Of a stretch of DNA of 64,000 bases, positions 7,893 through 16,147 are shown piece by piece. The stretch is from Hymenobacter crusticola. GTDB taxonomy: Bacteria > Bacteroidota > Bacteroidia > Cytophagales > Hymenobacteraceae. The notes under the pieces were generated by a model that was given only the letters and a program-made list of their open reading frames with translations, had not been told where the DNA came from and did no database searches. The stretch is taken from NCBI RefSeq assembly GCF_002154225.1, contig NZ_MTSE01000003.1, forward strand, positions 558,001 through 622,000, in the 5' to 3' direction. Every line of letters starts with the position of its first letter. Position 1 is the stretch's first letter. Position numbers and translations under genes: made by a program.

Positions 7893-8369
7893 TCAGCGAC
7901 TGGCGCGCATGCCCATAAGGTCGGCTTCGCGCTCCAGGCTAGGGTTGTCGTTCACGGCCATGCCATTTACCTGCATAGTGGGGCGCACGCGGCCCTGCTT
8001 TTGTTGTACCACATGCCAGGCTTCGTGCGGCAGATGCCGCTCTTGGCCGGGACCTAGGTAGATGTCGGTGCCTTGGGCGTAGGCGTGGGCGTTTACTTGC
8101 GCCGGCTTGCGGGAGTTGTAGTGCACCTTCACGCCATCGAGCGACAGGCCGGAAAGCTTTTCCATAGAGGCCCGCAGATTATCAGGCAGGCCGCCTTTGC
8201 GCTGCAGCGTCATCTGGTGCAGGCCAGCTACTTTTTGCCGCTGGCTTACCTGTCGGGGGCTGCGGTCTATTTGTGCCTGTAGCGGGTTGCGCAGGCTGCC
8301 TGTGCCCGCACGCGCTGCACTGCCCCGGCTGGTAGCGGCAGAATAAGAGAAGCTAGTCGGCTGGCGCAT
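7893..8369 (-). CDS. DUF4157 (eCIS core domain) protein
   Basis: 158 residues, first gene of the minus-strand operon. A disordered basic N-terminus includes IDRSPRQVSQRQK (34-46). The DUF4157 domain (about 60-158) contains SGLSLDGVKVHYNS, AYAQGTDIYLGPGQE, the zinc-protease-like HEAWH (115-119) and LEREAD (145-150), whose Glu could be the third ligand. This domain is strongly associated with eCIS clusters, where it occurs alone or fused to effectors; it may be a protease, a chaperone-like adaptor or a cargo. It is encoded just upstream of two cargo-like genes and facing the eCIS-type ATPase. Confidence 0.88.
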   Translation of the reverse strand: MRQPTSFSYSAATSRGSAARAGTGSLRNPLQAQIDRSPRQVSQRQKVAGLHQMTLQRKGGLPDNLRASMEKLSGLSLDGVKVHYNSRKPAQVNAHAYAQGTDIYLGPGQERHLPHEAWHVVQQKQGRVRPTMQVNGMAVNDNPSLEREADLMGMRASR

Positions 8370-8848
8370 AAACAGCTTAGTTGAACTTCTTAAAAGTAAG
8401 CCTCTTATCTGGCGCAGCCAAAGAATTAATTACTTATTTATCAAAGTATTAGCACAACATATTTTGGTAGCGTCTACTGCTTTCAACCGGCACATAGTAC
8501 CTCAATTGTACTCAGTCGTTCCTATTTGCTGTCATGCGTCATTTTGCGCCTCCAGCTTTAGGGTTTATCCGAGAGTGCCTTCCGCACGCAGGGGCCGTTA
8601 CCTCACGGGTCAGCCGAAGAGGCGCTGCGGACCGCTGGGAAGTAAGTTGGCTATTTTGCAGGTAAGTCGGCGTATTGAGTACCCCATAGCACCTAGGTTC
8701 GGCCTTGTTAAACAGCGCGCAAAGTCCATCTAGCTAGTTAGATAAGCGTAGTACTCTCTCGCCACGAGTTCACCCAGCTTTTGTGCACCCCTAGATAAGG
8801 GCTGCCGTTACGCAACGGCAGCCCTTTTTGTACTGGCTAGCGAGGGTA
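8370..8848. other. Intergenic region between the eCIS-like island and the cupin genes
   Basis: About 480 bases. The part next to the DUF4157 start (8370-8460) is A+T-rich and should hold that operon's promoter, but I see no convincing TAnnTTTG element. An 89-codon plus-strand frame at 8464-8733 has no recognisable protein features and looks accidental. A hairpin terminator lies at 8797-8829. Confidence 0.5.
8797..8829 (-). terminator. Hairpin terminator after the cupin operon
   Basis: Arms AAGGGCTGCCGTT and AACGGCAGCCCTT around a 4-base loop, with a T-run on the plus side and a short one on the minus side. It lies 20 bp beyond the stop of the second cupin gene. Confidence 0.7.
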
Positions 8849-9295
8849 CTACCCTACCGCTGGCGGCGGACCTACCAGCTCGTCGCCTATTTCCTGCGAA
8901 GCCCGGCCGAAAGCTTCCATATTGGGCGGGGTGGTAGGCGGAACACTGCTAGACTCGGCGGGGGTGCCGGCCTCCTGAATGAGCCGCGCAAAGCCGCTGG
9001 GCGACGCCACGACGAGTCCGCGGGCGCCGGCCGGTCCGCTTACCACGGCATGCGCCGTGCCCTGTGGGATGTAATAACTGTCGCAGGGCTTCAGCACCAC
9101 CACGCCCGATTCGGTGTGTACCATAAACTCGCCTTCCAGCACGTAGAGCTGCTCGGAGTAGGTGGTGTGACGGTGCAGGGGGGTAGCTACGTTCGGTAGG
9201 AACGTGCCTTCGATTAGGTCGTAGCGGCCCGACGTGTCTTTGTGGTCGGCCAAGATTTGCACATGCGTGCCTAGAAGCCAAAATGCCTGTTGCAT
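8849..9295 (-). CDS. Cupin-domain protein
   Basis: 148 residues forming a single cupin barrel. Motif 1 is HRHTTYSEQLYVLEGEF (about 41-57, with two His and a Glu as likely metal ligands) and motif 2 is YIPQGTAHAV (about 75-84). A C-terminal helical tail includes SPSGFARLIQEAG. It is a clear paralog of the next gene upstream, sharing the FWxxGxHVxILAD opening and the SPSGFARLI motif. Such small cupins may be metal-dependent enzymes or binding proteins for small ligands; the substrate is unknown. It is probably co-transcribed with its paralog and the AraC gene. Confidence 0.75.
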   Translation of the reverse strand: MQQAFWLLGTHVQILADHKDTSGRYDLIEGTFLPNVATPLHRHTTYSEQLYVLEGEFMVHTESGVVVLKPCDSYYIPQGTAHAVVSGPAGARGLVVASPSGFARLIQEAGTPAESSSVPPTTPPNMEAFGRASQEIGDELVGPPPAVG

Positions 9296-9343
9296 GAGGT
9301 GGTCTGTAAAAAATAAATGGTGAAAACTGATGATAGGGTGGCC

Positions 9344-9832
9344 TTAGGCAGCCTTGGCGATGAAGTCATCGCACCACTTGGCTACCCCCATTAGGAAGCC
9401 AGGCACGCCTAGCACTTCGTCGCCGACGGCGGCCATGGCTTGGGCGGCTTTTATTAGGCTGGGGGCGCCGGCGGGCTTGCTGCCCACTTCGGCGGACACG
9501 CCCAGGGTCTTGATGAGGCGGGCAAAGCCGCTGGGCGAGGCAATGGTGAGGGCGCGGGCGGTGCCGGCCGAAAAGCCGACTACCCGGTGCGCCACGCCGG
9601 GCGGCACCACGGCCTTCTCCCCTGCCCGCAGCACCGTGGCCCGGCCTTTGGTGAGTACCGTTAGCTCGCCGCTAAGCGCGTAGATTTCCTCGGCGTAGGC
9701 CTGGTGCACGTGCCAGGGGGTAGCGGAGCCGGCCGCAAAATCGCCCTCAACGAGGTCGTATAACCCGTTGGTGGCTTGCTCATCAGCCAGAATGCTGACG
9801 TGCGCGCCGAAAAACCAAAAAGACTGCTTCAT
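9344..9832 (-). CDS. Cupin-domain protein (paralog)
   Basis: 162 residues from the ATG at 9830-9832 (MKQSFWFFGAH), chosen because the paralog at 8849-9295 starts at the same point (MQQAFWLLGTH). The frame stays open for 27 more codons upstream but looks non-coding there. Cupin motif 1 is WHVHQAYAEEIYALSGE, with one His replaced by Trp relative to the HRH of the paralog. Motif 2 is VVPPGVAHRVVGF. The gene is 48 bp upstream of its paralog. An origin by tandem duplication is inferred. Confidence 0.72.
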   Translation of the reverse strand: MKQSFWFFGAHVSILADEQATNGLYDLVEGDFAAGSATPWHVHQAYAEEIYALSGELTVLTKGRATVLRAGEKAVVPPGVAHRVVGFSAGTARALTIASPSGFARLIKTLGVSAEVGSKPAGAPSLIKAAQAMAAVGDEVLGVPGFLMGVAKWCDDFIAKAA

Positions 9833-9965
9833 ATCTACTAAACTGCTCGTAAGTGCCAGGCCACCGGCCAGGGTGCCCACGGTCCTAGAAGGGCCTTTTT
9901 GACGGGGCAGCACCTAGCGTGGCGTACTGGCTAATGCAGCACAAACTTCCGAGCGGACGGACCGC

Positions 9966-10766
9966 TTAGTCTTGTACAATATTGCAATTGGCCTGGTAGC
10001 TGCCCGGCGTCAGGCCCGTATAGGCTTGGAAATAGCGGGCGAAATGGCTCTGGTCGTAGAAGCCGGCTTCCAAGGCCACATCGACCAGCGGGTGGCCGGC
10101 TGCAAGCAGATTTTTGGCTTGCTCGACGCGCAGAATGGTGAGGTACTTATTTGGTGTCACGCCCGTGAAGCGGCTGAACAAGCGAATCAGCTTATACTTA
10201 TCCAGGCCAAAACGCTGAGCTAGCGCCTCCAGCGAAAGCTTGTGCTGGCGAGCTTCGTGCAGGTAGTCCTGCACGTCCTGCACCAGTTGGCGCAGCGGCG
10301 CGGGCGTGGGCAGCGCGTCGTCGGAGGACGCGGTAAATAGCGCCCCGAGCAGCTGCCCTAGGGCCGCCTCCGAGAGCGAGCCGGCCTGCTGGTGCAGGGC
10401 TTCGTAGCGGGCTGCCCAGGCCGGAAAGTCGGCAACCGGAGCGGCAAACGTTAGCGCGTGCTGGCGCGGGATGTAGCCTTGGCGCTGCCAGTAACGGATA
10501 GCATCGGGGCTGATGTGCAGCATCTTGTGCGCCCATTCGGTGCCGGGCAGCGGGGCGTGCGCTAGCACTTGGTAGGGGCTAGCGAGCAGCAGCGAGCCGG
10601 GGCCGGCCAGCAGATTTTGCGCTTCCGTGTGCAGGCGCTGCACGCCATGGGTGGCTAGGCCAATAGAGTACGCTTCGTGAAAATGAGGGGGTAGCGCCTG
10701 CGTGATGCCCGCCGACTGCACAAATTCTAACCCGTCGAAGGCCGCAAGATGCCAAGTTTTAAGCAT
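9966..10766 (-). CDS. AraC family transcriptional regulator
   Basis: 266 residues. An N-terminal cupin-like sensing domain opens with PPHFHEAYSIGLATHG (about 26-41). The C-terminal double helix-turn-helix (about 165-262) contains LEALAQRFGLDKYKLIRLF and VDVALEAGFYDQSHFARYF, the second being the best-conserved AraC motif. It lies 133 bp upstream of the first cupin gene in the same direction, so it may control the cupin pair. Its ligand is unknown. Confidence 0.88.
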   Translation of the reverse strand: MLKTWHLAAFDGLEFVQSAGITQALPPHFHEAYSIGLATHGVQRLHTEAQNLLAGPGSLLLASPYQVLAHAPLPGTEWAHKMLHISPDAIRYWQRQGYIPRQHALTFAAPVADFPAWAARYEALHQQAGSLSEAALGQLLGALFTASSDDALPTPAPLRQLVQDVQDYLHEARQHKLSLEALAQRFGLDKYKLIRLFSRFTGVTPNKYLTILRVEQAKNLLAAGHPLVDVALEAGFYDQSHFARYFQAYTGLTPGSYQANCNIVQD

Positions 10767-10768
10767 GA

Positions 10769-11110
10769 CTAGAATCCCCTTGAGGCAGTTAGCAGCAGGT
10801 CGTAGCGCTGCTCGACAAGTTCTTTATCAAAAGCCACCGAGTTCTTTTCCTCGGTTAGCTGAAACCCACAGCGGTGGTGTAAGGCAATGGCTGTCCTTTG
10901 CTCCCGGGCGGTCCAGAGGTAGGGCTCCTGGTCGTGTTTTGCGTACATAAAGGCGAGAAATTTTTGCATCAACTTCTTACCTAGGCTGAGGCCCCGGTAG
11001 TTGAGCTGGGAAATGAAATAGCGCGGCTGCAACGCGTCGGCCCGGTGAAAGCCTAGCAGGAAGCCCACCAGTTTAACGCCGTGCTTACTGCGAATACAGC
11101 ACGCGAGCAA
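10769..11110 (-). pseudogene. GNAT acetyltransferase, N-terminally truncated
   Basis: 113 residues from a TTG, with an in-frame stop a few codons upstream. The visible part has the GNAT strand VGFLLGFHRAD, the acetyl-CoA loop region YRGLSLGKKLMQKFLAFMY and the final AIALHHRCGFQLTEE motif, all in normal order. The first helices and strands of a GNAT (about 40-50 residues) are missing, and there is no room for them before the neighbouring AraC gene. It is most likely a 5'-deleted remnant. A short functional protein cannot be excluded, as it sits 2 bp upstream of the AraC gene. Confidence 0.6.
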
Positions 11111-11210
11111 ACGTCCGCCAGTACAGGTGAAGATTTACTGAACGTGTCTTAATCACACGCAGTGTTTGCACGCCTAACCTTACCCTAGGTCGTCAGCAAA
11201 GGCTGAATAT

Positions 11211-12110
11211 TCAATTCAGGAACTGGGCACGGTACTCGTGCGGCGTGAGGCCGACTACCTTTTTGAAGAGCCGCGTGAAGTAGGGCGGGTTTTCGAAGCC
11301 AAGTTGGTAGGCGGTTTGGGCAATGGTGTTGTCGGTGCTGATGAGCAGGTTTTTGGCTTCGCCCAGCAGGAACAAATGGAGGTGGTCGAGCGCCGTTTTA
11401 CCCGTTTCCTGCTTGAGCAAGTCGGTGAGGTAGCGGGGTGAGGTGTTCAATTTATCGGCTAGGTATTTCACCGTTGGCAACCCCTGTTCTTGGAGTTGCC
11501 CCTGCTCAAAATAAGCTGTCAGCAAGTCCGTAAACCGGGCCACCATGCTGCCCGAGAGGTGGGCGCGGTTAAGAAACTGGCGCTTGTAGAAGCGTTGCGA
11601 GTACTTGAGCATCGACGCTAGGTGCGTCAGGATGATGTCGCGGCTGTACTCGTCCTGGTTGTTGCCGTATTCGAAGCCAATTTGGTGGTACAGTTCCCAG
11701 AGTATCTGCTCCTCGCGCGGAGCTAGGTGCAGGGCCTCGTTGACTTCGTAGTCGAAGAAGCTGTACTTCTTTATCTCGCCGTGCAGGGCGTGCCCGAGCA
11801 GGTAGTCTTCGTGAATGATGACCACGAAGGCCATTTCGATGAGCTGCAAGTCCATGATTTCCATTACCTGCCGAGGCTTTACAAAGGAGAGTGCGCCCGC
11901 CTCGTGGTCGTAGTTGGTTTTGCCGTACAGGAACCGGCCGCCAGCCTTCATTTTGCGAAAGCTTATCATATAGAAATCCGTAGTGAGCGGCGCCTCGCCA
12001 AACGAGCAGTGGAGCAGCTGCTGGCACGTGAGCAAACTCAACAACGGATGCGCGGGCGGCGGATACCCACAGGCGCGGTGAAACTCGCTGATGCTTTTAA
12101 AGTGCTTCAT
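11211..12110 (-). CDS. AraC family transcriptional regulator
   Basis: 299 residues. The N-terminal part (1-190) is a sensing domain with YMISFRKMKAGGRFLYGKT and a VKPRQVMEI strand. The C-terminal AraC domain (about 200-298) contains VKYLADKLNTSPRYLTDLLK and IAQTAYQLGFENPPYFTRLF, ending in VGLTPHEYR. It lies 114 bp downstream of the SDR gene on the same strand and may regulate it; regulator-SDR pairs of this kind are common in Bacteroidota. Confidence 0.88.
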   Translation of the reverse strand: MKHFKSISEFHRACGYPPPAHPLLSLLTCQQLLHCSFGEAPLTTDFYMISFRKMKAGGRFLYGKTNYDHEAGALSFVKPRQVMEIMDLQLIEMAFVVIIHEDYLLGHALHGEIKKYSFFDYEVNEALHLAPREEQILWELYHQIGFEYGNNQDEYSRDIILTHLASMLKYSQRFYKRQFLNRAHLSGSMVARFTDLLTAYFEQGQLQEQGLPTVKYLADKLNTSPRYLTDLLKQETGKTALDHLHLFLLGEAKNLLISTDNTIAQTAYQLGFENPPYFTRLFKKVVGLTPHEYRAQFLN

Positions 12111-12148
12111 GGTCGGGGTCCGTAACAGGCCAATAGATGAAAGATAGC

Positions 12149-12188
12149 AAAAACGGCTCCTACCCTAGGTCAGAATAGAAGCCGTTTT
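12149..12188 (-). terminator. Hairpin between SDR and AraC genes
   Basis: Arms AAAACGGCT and AGCCGTTTT about 21 bases apart, placed 36 bp past the SDR stop and before the AraC start. The loop contains CCCTAGGT. A moderate-strength terminator or attenuator. Confidence 0.45.
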
Positions 12189-12224
12189 CGCGCGTACAAA
12201 GTGCTCCAGCTAGAGTTAGTTGCC

Positions 12225-13046
12225 CTAGCCGTGCGCCTGCTCGGCCACGGGCTGCCACTCGGCCCAACTGGCGAGGCGCTCGGCGTACACTTGCTGCGCC
12301 CAGGGGTAGGCGGCCCGCCCCATAAACAGGCGTAGCGGCGGGTTCTCGGCATCAACCAGCTTCAGGATGGCGGGCACGGTCGCCAGCGGCTCGCCGTAGT
12401 TGTCGGGCTGGAAAGCGGGCAGGGCATAGAGCGAGGCTTTCACCTGGTCGTAGGCGGCAATAGCTTGGCTGTGCACGGCGGAGGCACCACCAAAGTCTGT
12501 TTTGAAGACGTTGGGCTCGACTAGCGTGACATGAATGCCGAAGCCTTTGACTTCGTGGTAGAGGGCTTCACTCAGGCCCTCCACAGCAAATTTGGTGGCG
12601 CTGTAGATGCTGGAGCCCGGCGAGCTGGTAATACCTAACACGCTGGACAGCTGAATGATACGCCCGCTACCTTGGGCCCGCATGATAGGCAGGGCCGCCT
12701 GTGTTACCCAGAGCGTACCTAGGAGGTTAGCGTCGATGATGTCGTGCACGGCCTGCTCGCTTAGCTCCTCTACGGCTCCGAATAACCCGTAGCCTGCGTT
12801 GTTTATCACCACGTCGAGCGCGCCGAACTGGTTGTGGGCTTGCTGCACGGCAGCCAGGCACTGCGCGCGGTCGGTGATGTCGAGGGCCAGGGGTAGGAAG
12901 GCGGCGCCATACGCATCGGCTAGGTCTTGCAGGCCGGTTACGTTGCGAGAAGTAGCAGCCACTTTATCGCCACGTTTTAAAAAGGCTTCCGCCCAAATTT
13001 TGCCAAATCCGCGGGAAGCGCCGGTGATGAAGATTGTCTTTGCCAT
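12225..13046 (-). CDS. Short-chain dehydrogenase/reductase
   Basis: 273 residues with the classical SDR pattern: nucleotide loop TGASRGFG (8-15), NNAG (82-85), catalytic Ser135 in IQLSSVLG, and YSATK with Tyr148 and Lys152. The basic Arg after the second strand (TSRN) suggests NADP(H) preference. The specific substrate is unknown; the C-terminal 70 residues resemble the broad oxidoreductase group annotated in many Bacteroidota. It is divergent from the HD hydrolase gene. Confidence 0.88.
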   Translation of the reverse strand: MAKTIFITGASRGFGKIWAEAFLKRGDKVAATSRNVTGLQDLADAYGAAFLPLALDITDRAQCLAAVQQAHNQFGALDVVINNAGYGLFGAVEELSEQAVHDIIDANLLGTLWVTQAALPIMRAQGSGRIIQLSSVLGITSSPGSSIYSATKFAVEGLSEALYHEVKGFGIHVTLVEPNVFKTDFGGASAVHSQAIAAYDQVKASLYALPAFQPDNYGEPLATVPAILKLVDAENPPLRLFMGRAAYPWAQQVYAERLASWAEWQPVAEQAHG

Positions 13047-13243
13047 CTAGTTTTTAGGGGGTGAGGTGATGACACAAAATTCCGGCAGCAGGCAGGGGCT
13101 AGTCTGATACAAAAGGAGGAAGTTGTGATACAGATTAACGTCGCGGCAGCACGTGCCACCACCGTTTTCACGTACCCAATCCTAACCCCAACAGGTAACT
13201 ATCCAGACCTTTGTCCGCTCGGCAACTCTTAATTCCGCTAACG

Positions 13244-14121
13244 ATGCACTACGAGGATACGCTCTATGGCCCCGTGGAACTACCCGCCGCCATCACCGAC
13301 CTGCTGCACACGGCTCCCATTCAGCGGCTGCGTGGCATTCGCCAGGGTGGGGCCATCGTGCTAGCTAATCCCGCTATTCATCACACGCGCTTCGACCACT
13401 CGGTGGGCGTAATGCTGCTCATTGGGCGCCTGGGGGCAGCTTGCGCGAACAGCTCGCAGGCTTGCTGCATGATGTGTCGCACACGGCTTTCTCGCACCTA
13501 ATTGACTACGTGCTGGAGTTGGCTGGCGAGGACTACCACGAGCAGCGCTACGAAGCAGTACTGGCGCACCCTGAGATTCAGGCGGCGCTGGCCCGCTACC
13601 ACTTTCGCTACCAGGATTTTCTCGACCTCGACCAGTATAGCCTGCTCGAGCAGCCCCTACCCGACCTAGCGGCCGACCGCATCGACTACACGCTGCGCGA
13701 CTTGCGCCAGCTAGGTATGCTCTCAGCCGGCGATGTTGCCTGGTTTTTGGATGGCCTGCGTGTGCACGAAGGCCGTATCGTCGTCAGCAGCGCTGAACAC
13801 GCCTGCTGGTTTAGCCAACAGTACGCTTACCTCACCGAACACTATTTTGCGGGCGCGCAAAGCCAATCGGCCAACCGTTTTTTACGTGGACTGATACGCT
13901 CCTATTATGAGGCCGGCCAACTGACACTAGACGATTTTCACCAAAACGACGCCCACCTGCTGGCGCGGCTACACGCCTTGAGCGGCCAACCTGTGACCGA
14001 CCAGTACGCCGCCTGGATGCAGCCCCAGCCGCCTAGCCAGCCCATTCCGATGAAGCCGCGGCGCGTGGATCCGGAAATTCTACTTAAGGAGCGGGTAGTT
14101 CGCTTGTCTACATTGCAGTAG
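13244..14121 (+). pseudogene. HD-domain phosphohydrolase split by a frameshift
   Basis: Two overlapping frames encode one HD superfamily hydrolase. The first part, from ATG 13244, holds PIQRLRGIRQGG and HTRFDHSVGVM. The second, in the -1 frame from about 13437 to the TAG at 14119-14121, holds LREQLAGLLHDVSHTAFSH (HD pair) and DRIDYTLRDLRQLGM. One base is missing near the G5 run at 13432-13436. With a sixth G the sequence would read through as LIGRLGGSLREQL. The family hydrolyses nucleotide or other phosphate esters. The shift may be a real lesion, a phase-variable tract or a sequence error. It stands divergent to the SDR gene. Confidence 0.8.
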
Positions 14122-14146
14122 CACCAGGGTTAGGTCTAGATTGAAT

Positions 14147-15142
14147 CTAGATTTTGACAATCATTTTGCCTTCGTTTTGCCCCGCAAACAATCCAATAAA
14201 GGCCTCCGGCAGCCGGTCAAAGCCCTGCACGATGGTTTCGGCATAGGTCAGCTTGCCTTGCTTGAGCCATAAGGCCAGTTGGGCCAAGCCCTCCGGAAAC
14301 CGGGCGGCGTAGTCGGCAATCAGGAAGCCGCGAATGGTTAGAAACTTGTATACTACCAGGGGTAGCATGCTGGGGCTCAACGCGGGTTCGGTATCATTAT
14401 AGTTGGCGATGGCCCCGCACGCAGCCACGCGACCGTAGGGGTTGAGGCTGGCCAGTACGGCGTCAGAAATGGGGCCGCCCACGTTATCAAAGTAGATATC
14501 GACGCCTTGGGGGCACGCCGCGGCGAGGGCGGCTGGTAGGTCGGGCGTAGTGCGGTAGTTGATGGCCTCATCAAACCCAAACTTGCTCGTGATGAGCGCC
14601 GCTTTTTCGTCCGTGCCTACCAGGCCTACCACGCGGCAGCCCATTAGCTTGCCAAGCTGGCCGGCAATGCTGCCCACGGCCCCGGCAGCCCCCGACACTA
14701 CCAGCGTCTCGCCGACTTTGGGCTGGCCAATATCGAGCAGCGCGAAGTAGGCAGAGAGGCCCGTAATTCCCAACACCCCTAGGGCTGTAGTCAGGGGTGC
14801 GGCCGTTGCATCGACTTTTACCAGGCCCATGCCGTCAGATAGCTGATACTCCTTCCAGTCGAGGTAGTGGCTGACAAATTCTCCCTGACTAAAGTTGTCA
14901 TTGTTCGAGTCCACCACTTCGGCAATTACCTTAGAAGCAATGGCTTGCCCTACCTCAAAGCGGGGCACCTTGGTGCCCGACATCTTACCGCGCAGGTACG
15001 GGTCGACGGAGATATAAACTGCTTTTAGCAAAACTTCGCCGGCGCGCAAGGCGGGTACTTCTTCGGTTGTGAGTTGGAAGTCACTCACCTTCGGCAGCCC
15101 AACGGGCCGGGTTTTCAGGATAATCACGTTGGTCTGGAGCAT
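14147..15142 (-). CDS. NADP-dependent MDR oxidoreductase (CurA-like)
   Basis: 331 residues from the inner ATG at 15140-15142 (MLQTNVIILKTRPVG). An upstream ATG at 15190 would add 16 residues of poor conservation. It belongs to the zinc-free medium-chain reductase group of leukotriene B4 dehydrogenase/curcumin reductase: AVYISVDPYLRGKM near residue 45, the Rossmann loop SGAAGAVGSIAGQLGK (about 150-165), and IYFDNVGG. These enzymes reduce activated double bonds of enones with NADPH. The gene lies directly downstream of a MarR regulator, which probably controls it in response to electrophiles or phenolics. Confidence 0.87.
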   Translation of the reverse strand: MLQTNVIILKTRPVGLPKVSDFQLTTEEVPALRAGEVLLKAVYISVDPYLRGKMSGTKVPRFEVGQAIASKVIAEVVDSNNDNFSQGEFVSHYLDWKEYQLSDGMGLVKVDATAAPLTTALGVLGITGLSAYFALLDIGQPKVGETLVVSGAAGAVGSIAGQLGKLMGCRVVGLVGTDEKAALITSKFGFDEAINYRTTPDLPAALAAACPQGVDIYFDNVGGPISDAVLASLNPYGRVAACGAIANYNDTEPALSPSMLPLVVYKFLTIRGFLIADYAARFPEGLAQLALWLKQGKLTYAETIVQGFDRLPEAFIGLFAGQNEGKMIVKI

Positions 15143-15212
15143 CTGGTGTCTGGTGTGATGTTGAAACATATCCATGGGTTTATAGTCCATGGATTATAAT
15201 TAGCGAAAAAAA

Positions 15213-15653
15213 TCAGCTTTGCAACTGTGTCAGTAAATCGTTGAGCAACTGAGCCTGGTCATCGGTCAGCGAATAGGCCACGGATTGAAAAAGGGTCCTG
15301 CCTTGCTCGGCAACCTGCTCCCCCTGGGCAGTCAGCCTAATGTGGACCACCCGCTGGTCGGACAGGGTGCGGTCTTTTTGTACCAGGCCTTTCTCCATAA
15401 GCTTGTTTAGCAGCCGCGATACATTGGGCATGCGGTCAATGAGACGGTCTCGGATCAAGTTAACCGGAGCCGTGTGGCCCGGTTGACCTTTCAGAATAGT
15501 CAGCACGTTGAGCTGCTGCAAGGATAAGCCAATTGGTTTCAGGGCCGCGGCATACTGGTTAGAAAGCCAGTTAGCCGTAAAAATCACGTTCATCCCCGCC
15601 CGTTGCTGCGCATTAGTGAACTGGGGCTGTTGGATGGCGTCTTCTATTTTCAT
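15213..15653 (-). CDS. MarR family transcriptional regulator
   Basis: 146 residues from ATG 15653 (MKIEDAIQQPQF). The frame is open for 22 further codons but the extension lacks family similarity. The winged helix-turn-helix (about 55-120) includes LQQLNVLTILKG, IRDRLIDRMPNVSRLLNKLMEKGLV and the wing RTLSDQRVVHIRLTAQG with the conserved Asp-x-Arg. Flanking helices form the dimer. It is 71 bp upstream of the MDR reductase on the same strand, suggesting autoregulated co-expression. Confidence 0.88.
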   Translation of the reverse strand: MKIEDAIQQPQFTNAQQRAGMNVIFTANWLSNQYAAALKPIGLSLQQLNVLTILKGQPGHTAPVNLIRDRLIDRMPNVSRLLNKLMEKGLVQKDRTLSDQRVVHIRLTAQGEQVAEQGRTLFQSVAYSLTDDQAQLLNDLLTQLQS

Positions 15654-16147
15654 GCGACAATTAGTTATTAAACGGTCCTGCCCTCGGTACAGGTGCAGCC
15701 AGTGCGGGGCGTTGGCCACTCCCCCAGCGGCTGCGGGTCAAGACCATGAGCCTAGCCCCACTGCCTAAAGCTAGGAACAACCAAGGAGTTTGGGCGATTT
15801 GGTGGTGTAAAATACCCTATCCACCGTGCCCGCCGTAAGCCCAAAGTTATCCGATGAAGCTAGCCCATTTGCGAATTCCAGTGCCTCTGGGACCGCCGAA
15901 CTGATGGAGGAGGGTGCAGTTACTACGCCTGGCGTAGATAGGATGTTCCATCCGACCATAAGGGCCACGATTAGTACCAAGTTGCTGGCTTTTGTATACA
16001 GAATCGTGCGCCATAGCTAACAGGTGAAGGAACTACCCCCAAGAACTCAAGAGCTGCTAGCTAGGAAGAGGTTGGCCGAAAATGTCCGACTATTGACCTT
16101 GGGTGCAGCGACTGAAGATCGGACATTTGTATCCTCATCGCTCGCTT
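15654..16147. other. Intergenic region between divergent MarR and GlxA-like genes
   Basis: About 490 bases with divergent promoters expected at both ends. Short frames on both strands (for example around 15771-15980) lack recognisable domains. I see no clear hairpin, RNA gene or repeat. Confidence 0.4.

Noticed and set aside
8464..8733. 89-codon plus-strand frame in the gap before the cupin genes
   Set aside because: No family features, Ser/Arg/Pro-rich composition and no plausible ribosome-binding context or neighbours.
15771..15980. Small minus-strand ORF in the MarR-GlxA gap
   Set aside because: It has a hydrophobic start but no recognised domain or neighbour link, and overlaps an equally open plus-strand frame.
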